DNA from: Pinibacter soli
Lineage (GTDB): Bacteria > Bacteroidota > Bacteroidia > Chitinophagales > Chitinophagaceae
Assembly (NCBI RefSeq): GCF_029961145.1
Contig: NZ_JASBRG010000001.1
Span: forward strand, 558,001 to 622,000
Direction: 5' to 3'
Length of the DNA: 64,000 bases
Shown here: in pieces, positions 34,502 through 46,507 of the stretch
How positions within the stretch are numbered: position 1 is the stretch's first letter
How the letters are laid out: each line of letters opens with the position of its first letter
Made by a program: the position numbers and the translations under genes
The notes under the pieces: generated by a model
Told to the model about the DNA's origin: nothing
Database searches by the model: none
The model's input: only the letters and a program-made list of their open reading frames with translations

Positions 34502-35726
34502 ATTGTACCATAAAAGCAGAAGTAGAGTTTTGTCCGGTTTTCACGGCAGTGCACTTTAGATAATACATTCCGTGTGCGAGATTTAAATTGCTGAGGGTTA
34601 CATTAGTTTGACCTTCGCCAATATTTCTTCTTTCATTACTAACCACTGCGCCATTTGCATTGTAAATAGTTACCACAACAGGTTGTTCAGTTTTACAATG
34701 CGCTTTAAATTTCAATGTGCCACTTGCATCCACTACCCCTGAAACAAAAAATGCATTTGATTTACTTACAATTTGAGAAACAGGCGAGTAGTCAACATAC
34801 CCACTTGTAAACTCAACTTTCAGTCGATAAAAGTTGTTTCCTGGTTGAGGTTGTTTGTCAGTATAGGTGTACGAATCGGCCCCCGCACCACATGTATAAA
34901 TAGCAGCGAAGTTTGACCCATCATCGCTTCGTTGCACGGAGAATGTCTTCACACGCTCATCTCTGCTGTTTTTCCAGGTTAGTTGTACATTATCATCATT
35001 TTCTTCTTTTGCTTTAAAAAGAAATTGTGGCAAAGCCAATGGTTCGGCAAAAATATTTTTTTGTACTACCTGGTTAAAAATAACCTGATGGCCCGCATCA
35101 TTCAAATGGGTCTGGTCGCCAGAATCGTATTGTGGCAAAATAGAACTGTCAACCGGATTAACCAGTACGCTCCAAAAATCAATCGCATAGTCACCAAACT
35201 CCATGAGTATGCTATCTTTCATTTCAGCCAATTTTTTCTTTGCATCAGAAGTAGCAAAATTGCCCGAGGTTCTGGGTTGTGTCGTGGTAATATAACACCT
35301 CACCCCTGCCTGTGTGTATGCATCGCGAATGGCGCGCAGGCAAAACATTGATTCAGTTACTGTGTATACATCATAACCATTGGTGGGATAGTTTACAATT
35401 ACAGTTGAAACGAGCGGCTGTAAGGAAAGCATCTTTGTTACATCGTAATTTGGATCTGGTGCCGGCCTTCCTGCAGGCGAAACATAACTTGTAGCCATCC
35501 CCTCGTAAGGTGAATATCCTCCCTTTGCAAGCTGATCAATTTTCGTATCCCATTTTCCGGGCTTGTCGTAATAATTATCTAAAAGATTAACCCAGCAATT
35601 ATAGTAACTCGACGCACCAAAACATGCTGCCGTAGATGAACCTTGTATACCCAACCATCTCGTTTGAACTTGCGCAAACGAACACACACAGAGCAGCCAC
35701 AAAGCTGCAGTCGTAACTAATTTCAT
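34500..35726 (-). CDS. Secreted SGNH/GDSL-type esterase with T9SS-like C-terminus
   Basis: This 408-residue secreted protein has a signal peptide (MKLVTTAALWLLCVCSFAQ), then an SGNH hydrolase domain: block I with the Ser nucleophile in GIQGSSTAACFGAS, block III-like TVIVNYPTNGYD, and block V DQTHLNDAGH (Asp and His). The C-terminal part is beta-rich (FSVQRSDDGSNF) ending in a T9SS type A-like sorting domain (NLAHGMYYLKCTAVKTGQNS). Likely a carbohydrate or lipid esterase secreted or displayed on the surface. It shares the terminator region with the upstream convergent gene. Confidence 0.85.
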   Translation of the reverse strand: MKLVTTAALWLLCVCSFAQVQTRWLGIQGSSTAACFGASSYYNCWVNLLDNYYDKPGKWDTKIDQLAKGGYSPYEGMATSYVSPAGRPAPDPNYDVTKMLSLQPLVSTVIVNYPTNGYDVYTVTESMFCLRAIRDAYTQAGVRCYITTTQPRTSGNFATSDAKKKLAEMKDSILMEFGDYAIDFWSVLVNPVDSSILPQYDSGDQTHLNDAGHQVIFNQVVQKNIFAEPLALPQFLFKAKEENDDNVQLTWKNSRDERVKTFSVQRSDDGSNFAAIYTCGAGADSYTYTDKQPQPGNNFYRLKVEFTSGYVDYSPVSQIVSKSNAFFVSGVVDASGTLKFKAHCKTEQPVVVTIYNANGAVVSNERRNIGEGQTNVTLSNLNLAHGMYYLKCTAVKTGQNSTSAFMVQ

Positions 35727-36612
35727 TTTTAATTTGGATTTAAGCGATAAGGCAGGAAAACAGTCCTTTTTTAAAGATAAATCGTAGTTATGGTATTTTT
35801 CGATTATTTAATGGTTAAGATGGCTATATTTATATCTTTTGCTGTTTTTGAGCCGTAGCAAGCATTTTCAGCCGACTAATACCCTAAAATTTAATGTTTG
35901 AACCTCGCTTTATGAAGATTTTTTGCAGCCGTCAATTGTAGTAATTGAATTGCATTCCTTACATTTAATAAACTTGTTTTTGCTTTCTGCTAAGCCTGTT
36001 ACTAAGTGGCCCGAGTATTGCAGTTATTAATGTATATACTATTGTTCGCATAAATATTTCGAATAGCTCTTTCATTAAAGCGCAAAAAGTTTGCAGGATC
36101 TAATTAACAAGTCGAAATAGATATCAAGTTATTTTGCCGCTAAAAAAATTTGAAAGTCTATGCAACACTTTTTGTTTTAATATTGTTATATGTAGAAATA
36201 TTTACCGCGATGGGAAATATTTTGTACAAACGACAAACCACAAGTTCTTTATTTCATATTCTATTTATTTACAGTTTTGTATCAAAAAATAAGGCAATCC
36301 GGTATTTTGACGCACTTATCCACATTTTTAAGTTTTTGGCACAGTTTCTGAAATAATAATTGCAGAATGGGATAAGAAGCTAAATCGGATCCCAAACAAA
36401 AAGAGAAATTATATAAAGCAATATATATCAAGTAATTAAAGATTTTCTACGGTTTAGGGTTTAGGGGTTAAAGAAGGGGGTAGTCTTGCCCCCTTTATCT
36501 TTTTTATAAGGTGAAGGAAAAACATACGGGTTTCCAGCAAAATTTTTCCACGAAAACTTCCTCGCTTTTCTGCTCGCAACTTCTATTTTCATTTTCATAA
36601 ACAGGCTGCACA
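35727..36612. other. Long AT-rich intergenic stretch without recognisable gene
   Basis: About 890 bases. A 68-codon open frame from 36150 has no ATG near its start and no protein-like pattern, so I reject it. There is a strong plus-strand terminator at 36474-36502 with no recognisable gene before it, and a telomere-like TTTAGGGTTTAGGGG run just upstream, so a small RNA is possible. No repeats of the window's families are present here. Confidence 0.5.
36474..36506 (+). terminator. Orphan intrinsic terminator
   Basis: AAGGGGG and CCCCCTT form a stem with loop TAGTCTTG, followed by TATCTTTTTT. No protein gene ends in front of it on the plus strand. Confidence 0.7.
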
Positions 36613-37074
36613 ATGAACGATAGTTTTTCTACCAGTGTTATTATTCATACTGACAGAAAATTTATATGGGAAACACTGACAGATGTTGCACTAATGACTA
36701 AGTGGCTGTGAGAACCTGGTATGCAACTCGAAGTTCAATGTAACTGGGTAGTGAACGAACCCATTTTTATTCGCGGTTTCAATCATGTAAAATTTGAAAA
36801 CAAAGGAGTTGTTTTACAATTCCATAAAAATAGTAGACTGACGTATAGTCATCTTAGTTCTCTCTCTCGCCTTGCTGACAAACAAGACAACTATTCGATA
36901 CTCGATTTCATTTTATCGAATGCAACCGATGGCACAGTGCTGCAACTCAACATCACAAATTTTCCTACAGAAGTTATTCGTAAACATTTGGAATTTTACT
37001 GGAGAGCAACTGTTGTGAAGATTAAGAAAATGGCGGAAGAACTTGCGAGCAAAGAGTTGTATAACAGGAATTGA
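36613..37074 (+). pseudogene. SRPBCC (AHSA1-like) gene interrupted by one TGA
   Basis: From ATG 36613 the frame reads MNDSFSTSVIIHTDRKFIWE (continuing TLTDVALMTKWL), then TGA at 36709-36711, then EPGMQLEVQCNWVVNEP and on to 37074 in the same frame. The second part contains FIRGFNHVKFENKGVVLQF and a C-terminal long helix, the standard START-like fold of the AHSA1 subgroup. Related proteins have a residue (typically Gly) where the TGA stands, so a single nonsense change of GGA to TGA is the simplest explanation. An internal ATG follows immediately and could give a truncated product lacking the first helix, unlikely to fold normally. Confidence 0.8.
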
Positions 37075-37144
37075 CGTGTCTTAAAACAAAAACGTTTCCT
37101 TCTTGATTGAAGGAAACGCAAAAAACATATTTTAACTCAGGCAA

Positions 37145-37605
37145 TTAATGAAGATAATTCTTTGATAAAAGCGACTTGATATTTTCCAAATGCGCTTCTG
37201 TTAAACCTATGTAAGGACTTGTTTGGATTAAATTTTCCATCAAAAAGCCTGGCAGTTCATTTAAAGACCTGTCGTCATCAATAATGATAAATTCTTCGCT
37301 TAATGGATTCAAATTTACCCAACTCACTATTTCATCTTTTCTGCTAACGTTGTTTATGTTTTCTGGGAGAGCTTTCAGATTAAAAACATCAATCCCTCTT
37401 CTACTAAAAATATCCTTCCATTCCTGAATAGTATAATTTGCCTTGTGAGAAGTTGTAAGCACAATGGTTACATCCCAGAAACAAGATTTCTGAGTGCATT
37501 GGTCGCCTTGTTACTAAATGCCGGAAAGCCATCGCTCAACATCTCAGGAGCTTTCCAACCTTTCGCAGGAACCATTACACCATCTATGTCCAAGAATATT
37601 AACAT
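37145..37605 (-). pseudogene. HAD-superfamily (Swiss Army Knife-type) gene with frameshift
   Basis: From ATG 37605 the minus strand reads MLIFLDIDGVMVPAKGWKAP with the DxDG catalytic motif, continuing to LRNLVSG near 37477, then runs into TAA. Shifting frame by one base recovers DVTIVLTTSHKANYTIQEWK and on to 37145, including FIIIDDDRSLNELP (acid motif) and LIQTSPYIGLTEAHLENIKS. Together the parts form an intact HAD protein of about 150 residues resembling HAD domains named for Swiss Army Knife RNA repair proteins. One base appears missing near 37475-37476. A sequencing error cannot be excluded. Confidence 0.8.
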
Positions 37606-37628
37606 AACAAATCCTGCTTTTTAGTTAA

Positions 37629-38564
37629 TTAATGCAGCAACAACTCACAAGGCTTCAACCCTGTGTGTTTTTTAAATGCAGTGGAGAAGTGTGAAATAGA
37701 AGAATAGCCCAGCATTAACGAGACTTCTGTTACGCTGAGGCCCTTTTCGTAAAGCAAATATTTTGCATGTTCCATTCTCTGACTCTGATAGAAGTCGAAA
37801 ATGGTGGTACTGTACATTTCTTTGAAACCTTTCTTCAGGTAGCACTCGTTCATCGCCACTTTACGGCTCAACTCCTTGATGGTAATTGGCTCGCCAATGT
37901 GCTGAATTAATATTTCGCGTGCTTTGGAGATTTTTTCGCGGTCAGCTTCGTTTGCCAGGAATTTGCAGCTGAAGATCGTTTCTTCTTTTTCGCCGATCAT
38001 ACACTCAAGGCTATACAGCAACAACATTTGCGACTGCGCATTGATGTAAATGTTTTCCATGCTATCGGAATAGCTATGGTTCAGCAAAGCTTCCAGCACT
38101 AGTCTCGTGCGGCTGCACAAAGTCATTGTTTTGGAGAAAGAAGATTTGTGGCGAAACTGCAAAACATCATCGCCGGTATTTGTTTGCTTGATGCCTTTTA
38201 CAAATTGCGATAAATGTGCAGGAGAAAAAGTAAGTTTGAAAACGTCAACGGTTTCGTCTCTGTCGGAACAATTTCTTGCATTCAGCTTGCATTGATCACA
38301 CTCAGTTTCTTTGTGTTTACAATACATATTTCCGCTAATGCAAAAGCGAAGTTCAAGATAATGCTGCTTTGGGTCTGATTTCTCGTAATGATATACGAGC
38401 ATTCCCATGTCATCTACGTTCCACTGTGAAAATCTGCGGTAACGCTGGATGGAATATTGCACCGAACCTGGTATTTGCTGCTCCTTTGCATGCAAAACAT
38501 GCATTTCCTCCTGCATAACAGGAGTTTTTTGAGCGAGCGTAAAAATATCGAGCGGTTGATGCAT
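37629..38564 (-). CDS. AraC family transcriptional regulator with Cys-rich N-terminal segment
   Basis: A 311-residue regulator. The C-terminal two-HTH AraC domain is clear: PITIKELSRKVAMNECYLKK, then DFYQSQRMEHAKYLLYE and LSVTEVSLMLGYSSISHFST, ending FKKHTGLKPCELL. The N-terminal part has C82, C89, C92 and C99 (YCKHKETECDQC, NARNC), a CX6CX2CX6C cluster that could bind a metal or act as a redox switch; C75 is nearby. Target genes are unknown; neighbours are the broken HAD gene downstream and gyrB, divergent, upstream. Confidence 0.92.
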   Translation of the reverse strand: MHQPLDIFTLAQKTPVMQEEMHVLHAKEQQIPGSVQYSIQRYRRFSQWNVDDMGMLVYHYEKSDPKQHYLELRFCISGNMYCKHKETECDQCKLNARNCSDRDETVDVFKLTFSPAHLSQFVKGIKQTNTGDDVLQFRHKSSFSKTMTLCSRTRLVLEALLNHSYSDSMENIYINAQSQMLLLYSLECMIGEKEETIFSCKFLANEADREKISKAREILIQHIGEPITIKELSRKVAMNECYLKKGFKEMYSTTIFDFYQSQRMEHAKYLLYEKGLSVTEVSLMLGYSSISHFSTAFKKHTGLKPCELLLH

Positions 38565-40980
<2,416 letters not shown>

Positions 40981-41127
40981 TCAATTGATTATCAATTGTC
41001 AATTTCAAATCTTGATAATTTGACGCATCATTTCAGCCGTGGGTTGAAATATTTTATATCTTGTAATTAATTAGTTGTGATTATTTTATTTTTCTAACGA
41101 TTAAAAAACCATCAAAAATTATACGAC

Positions 41128-41331
41128 ATGGCAGACATTAAATTAACAGCATACAACGTAAAAACTAAGGAAAAAGGCGTAGAAATTAAAGAAGCAGTGA
41201 TCACTAAAACTGCACGTGGCGGTTACATGGCTCAAGGTAATGACGGCAAAGGCAACAAGCTTACTACAATGCTTAGCGAAGCAAATGCTTTAGCTGCTAT
41301 CAAAGCAGGTATTGCAAAACAAGGCTGGTAA
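41128..41331 (+). CDS. Small conserved hypothetical protein (67 aa)
   Basis: A 67-residue soluble protein with no signal peptide: MADIKLTAYNVKTKEKGVEI, a Gly-rich beta part (GGYMAQGNDGKGNKLTTMLS) and a short C-terminal helix (ANALAAIKAGIAKQGW). Basic overall. It has a clear terminator directly after the stop codon and its own AT-rich upstream region, supporting a real, monocistronic gene. I do not recognise a characterised family. Confidence 0.75.
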   Translation: MADIKLTAYNVKTKEKGVEIKEAVITKTARGGYMAQGNDGKGNKLTTMLSEANALAAIKAGIAKQGW

Positions 41332-41353
41332 TTTTCGATACTTAAAATCATTT

Positions 41354-41387
41354 AAAGCCTTCTTCGCTAAGAGGAGGGCTTTTTTTA
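41354..41387 (+). terminator. Intrinsic terminator after the 67-aa gene
   Basis: AAGCCTTCTTC pairs with GAGGAGGGCTT (11 bp, loop GCTAA) followed by a T-run. It lies just before the GNAT gene start. Confidence 0.9.
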
Positions 41388-41401
41388 TTCTCCCTATACA
41401 T

Positions 41402-41980
41402 ATGAAATCCGCTTCGGCCAGTGACAAAGAGCACTTCGTAAATATTTTATCTAACGCATTCGAGGCCAATCGGAGTGTGAATGAAGTGGTGCTTCAGGAT
41501 GCAAAGAGATTGGAGCGGATAAAAGTGCTGATGGACTACTCTTTTGAAATAGCTTTCGAAAAAAACGGCGCATGGCAAAACGATGATGGCGATGCAGTGC
41601 TGCTGGGCTATTACCCTATAGCAAACAAAACTACGCTTAAAGACTTCTGGCAGATGGGAAGGCTTGCTTTCAAAGCAGTTGGTATTTCAAGGGTACGTCA
41701 TGTTACGAAAAGAGAAAAGTATATACACAAGTATCATCCTAAAACGCCGCATTTCTACCTGTGGTTCCTGGGTGTTGATCCCTCTTGTCAGGGACAAGGA
41801 AAAGGTGGGTTACTGCTAAATGATTTGCAAGCGTATTGTGGCCATTCAGGGTTGCCTATTATTCTTGAAACTTCTACTCCCGCGAATTTACCTTTCTATC
41901 AAAAACACGGATTTACGATCTATCACGAATGGCCAGTAAGAGAAGGTTATACTGTCTGGTTCCTTAAATGGGAGCCGTAA
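41402..41980 (+). CDS. GNAT family N-acetyltransferase
   Basis: A 192-residue acetyltransferase. The acetyl-CoA motif is WFLGVDPSCQGQGKGGLLLN (QGQGKG loop), followed by ILETSTPANLPFYQKHGFTI. The N-terminal half starts MKSASASDKEHFVNILSNAF. The acceptor substrate is unknown. ATG 41402 follows the terminator of the previous gene, so an upstream extension is not used. It converges with adhE across a shared hairpin. Confidence 0.9.
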   Translation: MKSASASDKEHFVNILSNAFEANRSVNEVVLQDAKRLERIKVLMDYSFEIAFEKNGAWQNDDGDAVLLGYYPIANKTTLKDFWQMGRLAFKAVGISRVRHVTKREKYIHKYHPKTPHFYLWFLGVDPSCQGQGKGGLLLNDLQAYCGHSGLPIILETSTPANLPFYQKHGFTIYHEWPVREGYTVWFLKWEP

Positions 41981-41994
41981 TTTGATACAAAACG

Positions 41995-42033
41995 AAACCG
42001 GCCATCAGCGTATATTTTGCCAACGGCCGGTTT
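41995..42033. terminator. Bidirectional terminator-like hairpin between convergent genes
   Basis: AAACCGGCC and GGCCGGTTT form a perfect 9-bp stem around 21 bases, between the GNAT and adhE ends. Confidence 0.75.
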
Positions 42034-42061
42034 GCTTTCTTGAAACTTAAATGTTCAACTG

Positions 42062-44752
42062 CTATGCTTTTTCTCCGTAATAAGCTTTCCGCATGATTTC
42101 TTCCATATCTTTTACAAGTGGCAATCTTGGATTTGCCGGTGTACACTGATCTTCAAATGCATTCAGAGCGAGTTTGTTTAAATTAGCCAGCCATTTTGTT
42201 TCATCTACGCCTTGCTCTTTAAAACTCATTTTAATACCCAATTTCAAACCAAGCTCGTACACAGCTTTTGCATACACCTGAGGCCCATCTTTGGGTCCTT
42301 TTGCAGGTAGCCCAAGTGCCTGGCAAATTTCAAAGTACTTCTGATCTGCTTTGTACGTGTTGTATTTCGGCCATACAGAAAGTTTGCCTGGTATTTCACC
42401 GTTGTATCTGATAACATAAGGCAACAAAATCGCATTGGTACGTCCGTGCGGAGTGTGGAACATACCTCCTATTTTATGGGCCATACTATGAGAGATACCT
42501 AACATAGCATTGGCAAAGGCCATACCGGCAATGGTAGAAGCGTTGTGCATTTTATCTCTCGCTTCGTCATCATTTTTAACATCAAGGTATGTTCTTTCAA
42601 GATACTTGAAAACCATTTTAATTGCCTGTAATGCTAATCCATCGGTATAGTCGTTTGCAACGATAGAAACGTAAGCTTCGGTCGCATGTGTAAGCACGTC
42701 CATGCCTGTGTCTGCGATCACATGTGGTGGCACTGTTTTCGTAAGCTCAGAGTCGATGATGGCAACTGTCGGCGTAAACGCGTAATCTGCTAACGGATAT
42801 TTTTTGTTTACAGAATGATCTGTGATCACGGCAAACGGAGTAACCTCTGAACCGGTTCCGGAAGTGGTAGGAATGCAAATCATTTTTGCTTTCTTGCCCA
42901 ATGTGGGAATCTTAACGGCACGTTTACGGATGTCCAAAAATTTCTGTTTTACATCATCGAAAGAAACTTGTGGTTGCTCGTACATCAGCCACATTACTTT
43001 CGCAGCGTCCATCACAGATCCGCCACCTATGGCAATAATGTTATCAGGTTTAAATTCCCTCAGCGTTTCCGCTCCTGCCCTTGCGGTTTCAATGCTTGGG
43101 TCAGGCTCTATATTCGAAAATATCCTTACGTCCACTTTATTGGAACGTCTGTTTAATACGTCGATCACTTTTTGAACAATACCAAGATTCAACATCATCA
43201 CGTCCGTTACGATCATCACCTTTTCAAGCCCCGGCATTGATTTTAGATAAAGAATAGAGTTGGGCTCAAAGTAAATTTTTGAAGGCACTTTAAACCATTG
43301 CATGTTGTTGTTTCTCCTTCCTATTCGTTTTACATTAATTAAATTGACAGCTCCTACGTTTCCGGCAACAGAGTTCTTGCCATATGAACCACATCCGAGT
43401 GTAAGCGAAGGCATGAATGAATTGTAAACGTCTCCTATGCCGCCGAATGTAGAAGGAGAGTTCCATATAACGCGAATTGCTTTCACTTCTTCACCAAACT
43501 TTTTTGCAATTTTTTCATCTTTTGTATGAATGGCAGCCGAGTGACCGAGGCCGTCAAATTCTACCATCTGCTCAGATAATTTAATACCGGCTTCTGTTGA
43601 GGATGATTTAAGGATAGCCAATACAGGAGATAATTTTTCGCGTGTTAAAGGCTCGACAACACCTACTTGAGAAACTTCTGCAGCAATTACTACAACGTTA
43701 TCGGGAACTGAAAATCCGGCCTGTTCGGCAATCCACTGAGGTGATTTTCCAACAACATCAGGATTTAATTTGGCGCCTGCGCAGTTTGTTCCTTTCGCAG
43801 AAACACCAAACATATATTCCTCGAGTTTCGCTTTTTCTTTTTCAGTTACGAAATATACATGGTGATATTTGAAAGCTGCGATTGCTTCCTCATAAATTTC
43901 TTTGTCAATAATGGCTGCCTGTTCAGATGCGCATATCATACCCCAGTCAAATGATTTGGAAAGTACGATATCGTATACCGCCTGTTTAACATCGGCAGTT
44001 TTTTCAATGTAGGCAGGCACGTTACCCGCACCAACACCCAAAGCCGGCTTGCCGCATGAGTAAGCAGCCCTTACCATAGCGTTACCGCCTGTTGCCAGTA
44101 TTGTTGAAATAGTTGGATGATTCATTAAAGCATTTGTAGCTTCCAGAGATGGATACTCGATCCATTGAATACAATTTTCCGGAGCGCCGGCTGCAACGGC
44201 TGCATCGCGAACAACAATAGCTGCGGCTTTTGAACACTGCTGTGCAGATGGATGGAAGCCAAAAATAATCGGATTGCGTGTTTTCAGCGCAATCAGGGCT
44301 TTGAATATAGTAGTGGAAGTTGGGTTGGTAACAGGTGTTACACCACAAATTACACCCACGGGTTCTGCGATTTCAACTATACCGGTCAATTGATCTTCTC
44401 CTATGATGCCTGCTGTTTTCACGTTCTTTAGTCTGTTGGTCACATTTTCAGCAGCAAACATATTTTTGGTTGCTTTATCTTCAAAACTACCACGACCGGT
44501 TTCTTCAACTGCATGGAGGGCAAGAACACCATGCTTATCAATTGCTGCTACCGAGGCTTTTGCAACAATAAAATCAACCTGCGCCTGATCTAAATGTAAA
44601 AAAGCGTCAAGCGCAATGGCACCTTTTTTTGCAAGGTCATTTATATGTGCCACCGCATCGAATACAGGCACTTCCGGTTCTTTAATTATTAAATTGGAGG
44701 TTTTACTTTTACTTGGAACGGAGAGTACCTCTGAAAGGATCTTTTCAGCCAT
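42062..44752 (-). CDS. adhE: Bifunctional acetaldehyde-CoA / alcohol dehydrogenase
   Basis: An 896-residue fusion enzyme that reduces acetyl-CoA to acetaldehyde and then ethanol. The N-terminal CoA-acylating aldehyde dehydrogenase (about 30-440) has ALGVGAGNVPAYIEKTADVK and a catalytic Cys in FDWGMICASEQAAI. The C-terminal iron-type alcohol dehydrogenase (about 470-890) has AIGGGSVMDAAKVMWL, metal-ligand motifs GMDVLTHATEAY and GISHSMAHKIGGMFHTPHGR. Full length; AdhE usually assembles into spirosomes. It implies fermentative or microaerobic capacity. The long upstream region is the only regulatory candidate. Confidence 0.96.
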   Translation of the reverse strand: MAEKILSEVLSVPSKSKTSNLIIKEPEVPVFDAVAHINDLAKKGAIALDAFLHLDQAQVDFIVAKASVAAIDKHGVLALHAVEETGRGSFEDKATKNMFAAENVTNRLKNVKTAGIIGEDQLTGIVEIAEPVGVICGVTPVTNPTSTTIFKALIALKTRNPIIFGFHPSAQQCSKAAAIVVRDAAVAAGAPENCIQWIEYPSLEATNALMNHPTISTILATGGNAMVRAAYSCGKPALGVGAGNVPAYIEKTADVKQAVYDIVLSKSFDWGMICASEQAAIIDKEIYEEAIAAFKYHHVYFVTEKEKAKLEEYMFGVSAKGTNCAGAKLNPDVVGKSPQWIAEQAGFSVPDNVVVIAAEVSQVGVVEPLTREKLSPVLAILKSSSTEAGIKLSEQMVEFDGLGHSAAIHTKDEKIAKKFGEEVKAIRVIWNSPSTFGGIGDVYNSFMPSLTLGCGSYGKNSVAGNVGAVNLINVKRIGRRNNNMQWFKVPSKIYFEPNSILYLKSMPGLEKVMIVTDVMMLNLGIVQKVIDVLNRRSNKVDVRIFSNIEPDPSIETARAGAETLREFKPDNIIAIGGGSVMDAAKVMWLMYEQPQVSFDDVKQKFLDIRKRAVKIPTLGKKAKMICIPTTSGTGSEVTPFAVITDHSVNKKYPLADYAFTPTVAIIDSELTKTVPPHVIADTGMDVLTHATEAYVSIVANDYTDGLALQAIKMVFKYLERTYLDVKNDDEARDKMHNASTIAGMAFANAMLGISHSMAHKIGGMFHTPHGRTNAILLPYVIRYNGEIPGKLSVWPKYNTYKADQKYFEICQALGLPAKGPKDGPQVYAKAVYELGLKLGIKMSFKEQGVDETKWLANLNKLALNAFEDQCTPANPRLPLVKDMEEIMRKAYYGEKA

Positions 44753-45268
44753 AATAATTAGGTTTTAGATGATTCTGTTAAATACTTTTTGAGTATATCA
44801 GTATTGTTTTCAAAAGGATATTCCTTTTTTACAATCATGTAATCCTGCTTACTTCTGAAGCAAAAAGAAGATTGCAAAAAACCATTTCATATGTTGTGCA
44901 AGTAGAATGGGGCCCATCTGTTTGTTCTGCAGAAATATATCAATAGCCAACGTTAGTAAAATTCACTTTGGCAAGTGCATCGTTGTGTTTTTAAGGGTGG
45001 TACACAGCATAGTTTTCAATTCGTCTATGAGCAACTCTTCTGTGACTTTCCTATTTCAAAGGTAATAAGGTAAAAACGCGGCAATGCTGACATCAGTCAT
45101 ACTCTTCAACATTAACAGTTGATTGTTGACACGATCAAAAAAATTGAGTTATTCATTTATCGACTTTAATGTTATATTTTGTCAGTTAAACGTTTCAAAG
45201 GCTAACCGTTTAGTCTGTTAAAACAGTTGTAAAATCCCAATTTGACGTTTGTTTTATACCCGATTCAA
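44753..45268. other. Divergent intergenic region between adhE and the symporter
   Basis: About 515 bases, AT-rich, presumably holding both promoters and regulatory sites. A partial palindrome CTAACCGTTTAG is visible at about 45202-45213. No ORF, RNA or window repeat was recognised. Confidence 0.45.
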
Positions 45269-46507
45269 ATGAACAACACCAATTCATTTCTTAAAAACTA
45301 TAGAGGCATCTTATTGCTACTCAGCGGCATTTTTATGGGCAGCATTGCAGGGATAATCTGGGGCGAAAAGGTTGCAGTGATAAAACCAATTGGCGACATC
45401 TTTATTAACCTTTTATTTACAGCCGTTGTACCGCTTGTGTTTTTCTGTATTGTTTCAGCAATTGCCAATATTGATCGTTCACAAAAGTTTGGCAAAATAC
45501 TTGGAAGCACATTTTTTGTTTTTGTTTGCACACTGTTAGTGGCTGCCTTTGTTACAGTGTTGATCGCGTGGCTTTTCCCTTTCAGTCAATCTACAGGCGA
45601 TGGTTCAACATTTTCAGAAGAGGTTACAAAACAAAGTGCTGGAGATGAATTAACGCAACTACTTACAACGTCGGATTTTTATATTTTGCTTTCGCGAAAA
45701 AATATGCTGGCGCTGATTATTTTTTCTCTGCTTATTGGGTTTGCCATTTTAAGAGCGGGCGATAAAGGAAAACCTTTTCATGATTTTATTAACTCGGGCA
45801 CAGAAGTGATGAAGCATGTGTTGCTAATCATTATGAAAGTCGCTCCTATTGGTTTGGGTGCATACTTCGCTTACCAGGTTGGCACAATCGGGCCGCAGCT
45901 TTTTGGTACCTATGGTAAAGCACTTGCGTTGTTTCATGGAGTTAGCATTTTTTACTTTATTGTTTTCTTCAGCATATACGCATTTATTGCCGGAGGCACA
46001 AAGGCTGTTGCATTGTATTGGAAAAATAACATTGTTCCAAGTGCAACTGCTATCGGTACATGCAGCAGCATCGCCACGATTCCAGCGAATCTTGATGCTG
46101 CGAAGAAAATGCGTATTCCTCCCTACATCGGTAATCTTGTGGTGCCTCTTGGTGCCGCGTTACATAAAGATGGATCTTCTATTTCTGCAGTCACAAAAAT
46201 TGTTGTGGTGTTTGCGATGTTTCATAAACCATTTGCTGGCATTGACACTATTGCGTTGGCGCTTGGCCTCAGCGTGATTGTCAGCATTGTTGAAGGCGGC
46301 ATTCCAAATGGTGGCTACATTGGAGAATTGCTTATCATTTCTGCATACGCTTTACCTGCATCAGCTGTCCCTGCAGTTATGATCATCGGTACATTAGTTG
46401 ATCCAATTGCTACGATTTTAAATGCAACGGGAGATACGGTGGCAGGGATGATGATTACGAGAATGATTGAAGGAAAAGATTGGGTGAACAGGGAACTAAC
46501 CGAATAA
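45269..46507 (+). CDS. Dicarboxylate/amino acid:cation symporter (DAACS family)
   Basis: A 412-residue inner-membrane symporter. Eight helices and two re-entrant loops are suggested. Motifs: SATAIGTCSSIATIPANL (Ser-rich hairpin 1), VPLGAALHKDGSSISAVTKI, GIPNGGYIGELLIISAY and VDPIATILNATGDTVAGMMI (NATGD, the substrate/cation site). GltP/DctA-like; substrate C4-dicarboxylates, glutamate or other amino acids. ATG 45269 is preferred over TTG 45242. The stop codon is followed directly by repeat sequence. Confidence 0.93.
   Translation: MNNTNSFLKNYRGILLLLSGIFMGSIAGIIWGEKVAVIKPIGDIFINLLFTAVVPLVFFCIVSAIANIDRSQKFGKILGSTFFVFVCTLLVAAFVTVLIAWLFPFSQSTGDGSTFSEEVTKQSAGDELTQLLTTSDFYILLSRKNMLALIIFSLLIGFAILRAGDKGKPFHDFINSGTEVMKHVLLIIMKVAPIGLGAYFAYQVGTIGPQLFGTYGKALALFHGVSIFYFIVFFSIYAFIAGGTKAVALYWKNNIVPSATAIGTCSSIATIPANLDAAKKMRIPPYIGNLVVPLGAALHKDGSSISAVTKIVVVFAMFHKPFAGIDTIALALGLSVIVSIVEGGIPNGGYIGELLIISAYALPASAVPAVMIIGTLVDPIATILNATGDTVAGMMITRMIEGKDWVNRELTE

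Noticed and set aside
36150-36356. 68-codon ORF in the 35.7-36.6 kb gap
   Set aside because: It starts with TTG, has no domain-like pattern and consists of hydrophobic AT-rich codons, as expected of random AT-rich DNA.
36613-37074. TGA in the SRPBCC gene as a selenocysteine codon
   Set aside because: The position is normally filled by a non-redox residue, usually Gly, in related proteins; no SECIS-like element was seen after the codon. A nonsense mutation is simpler.
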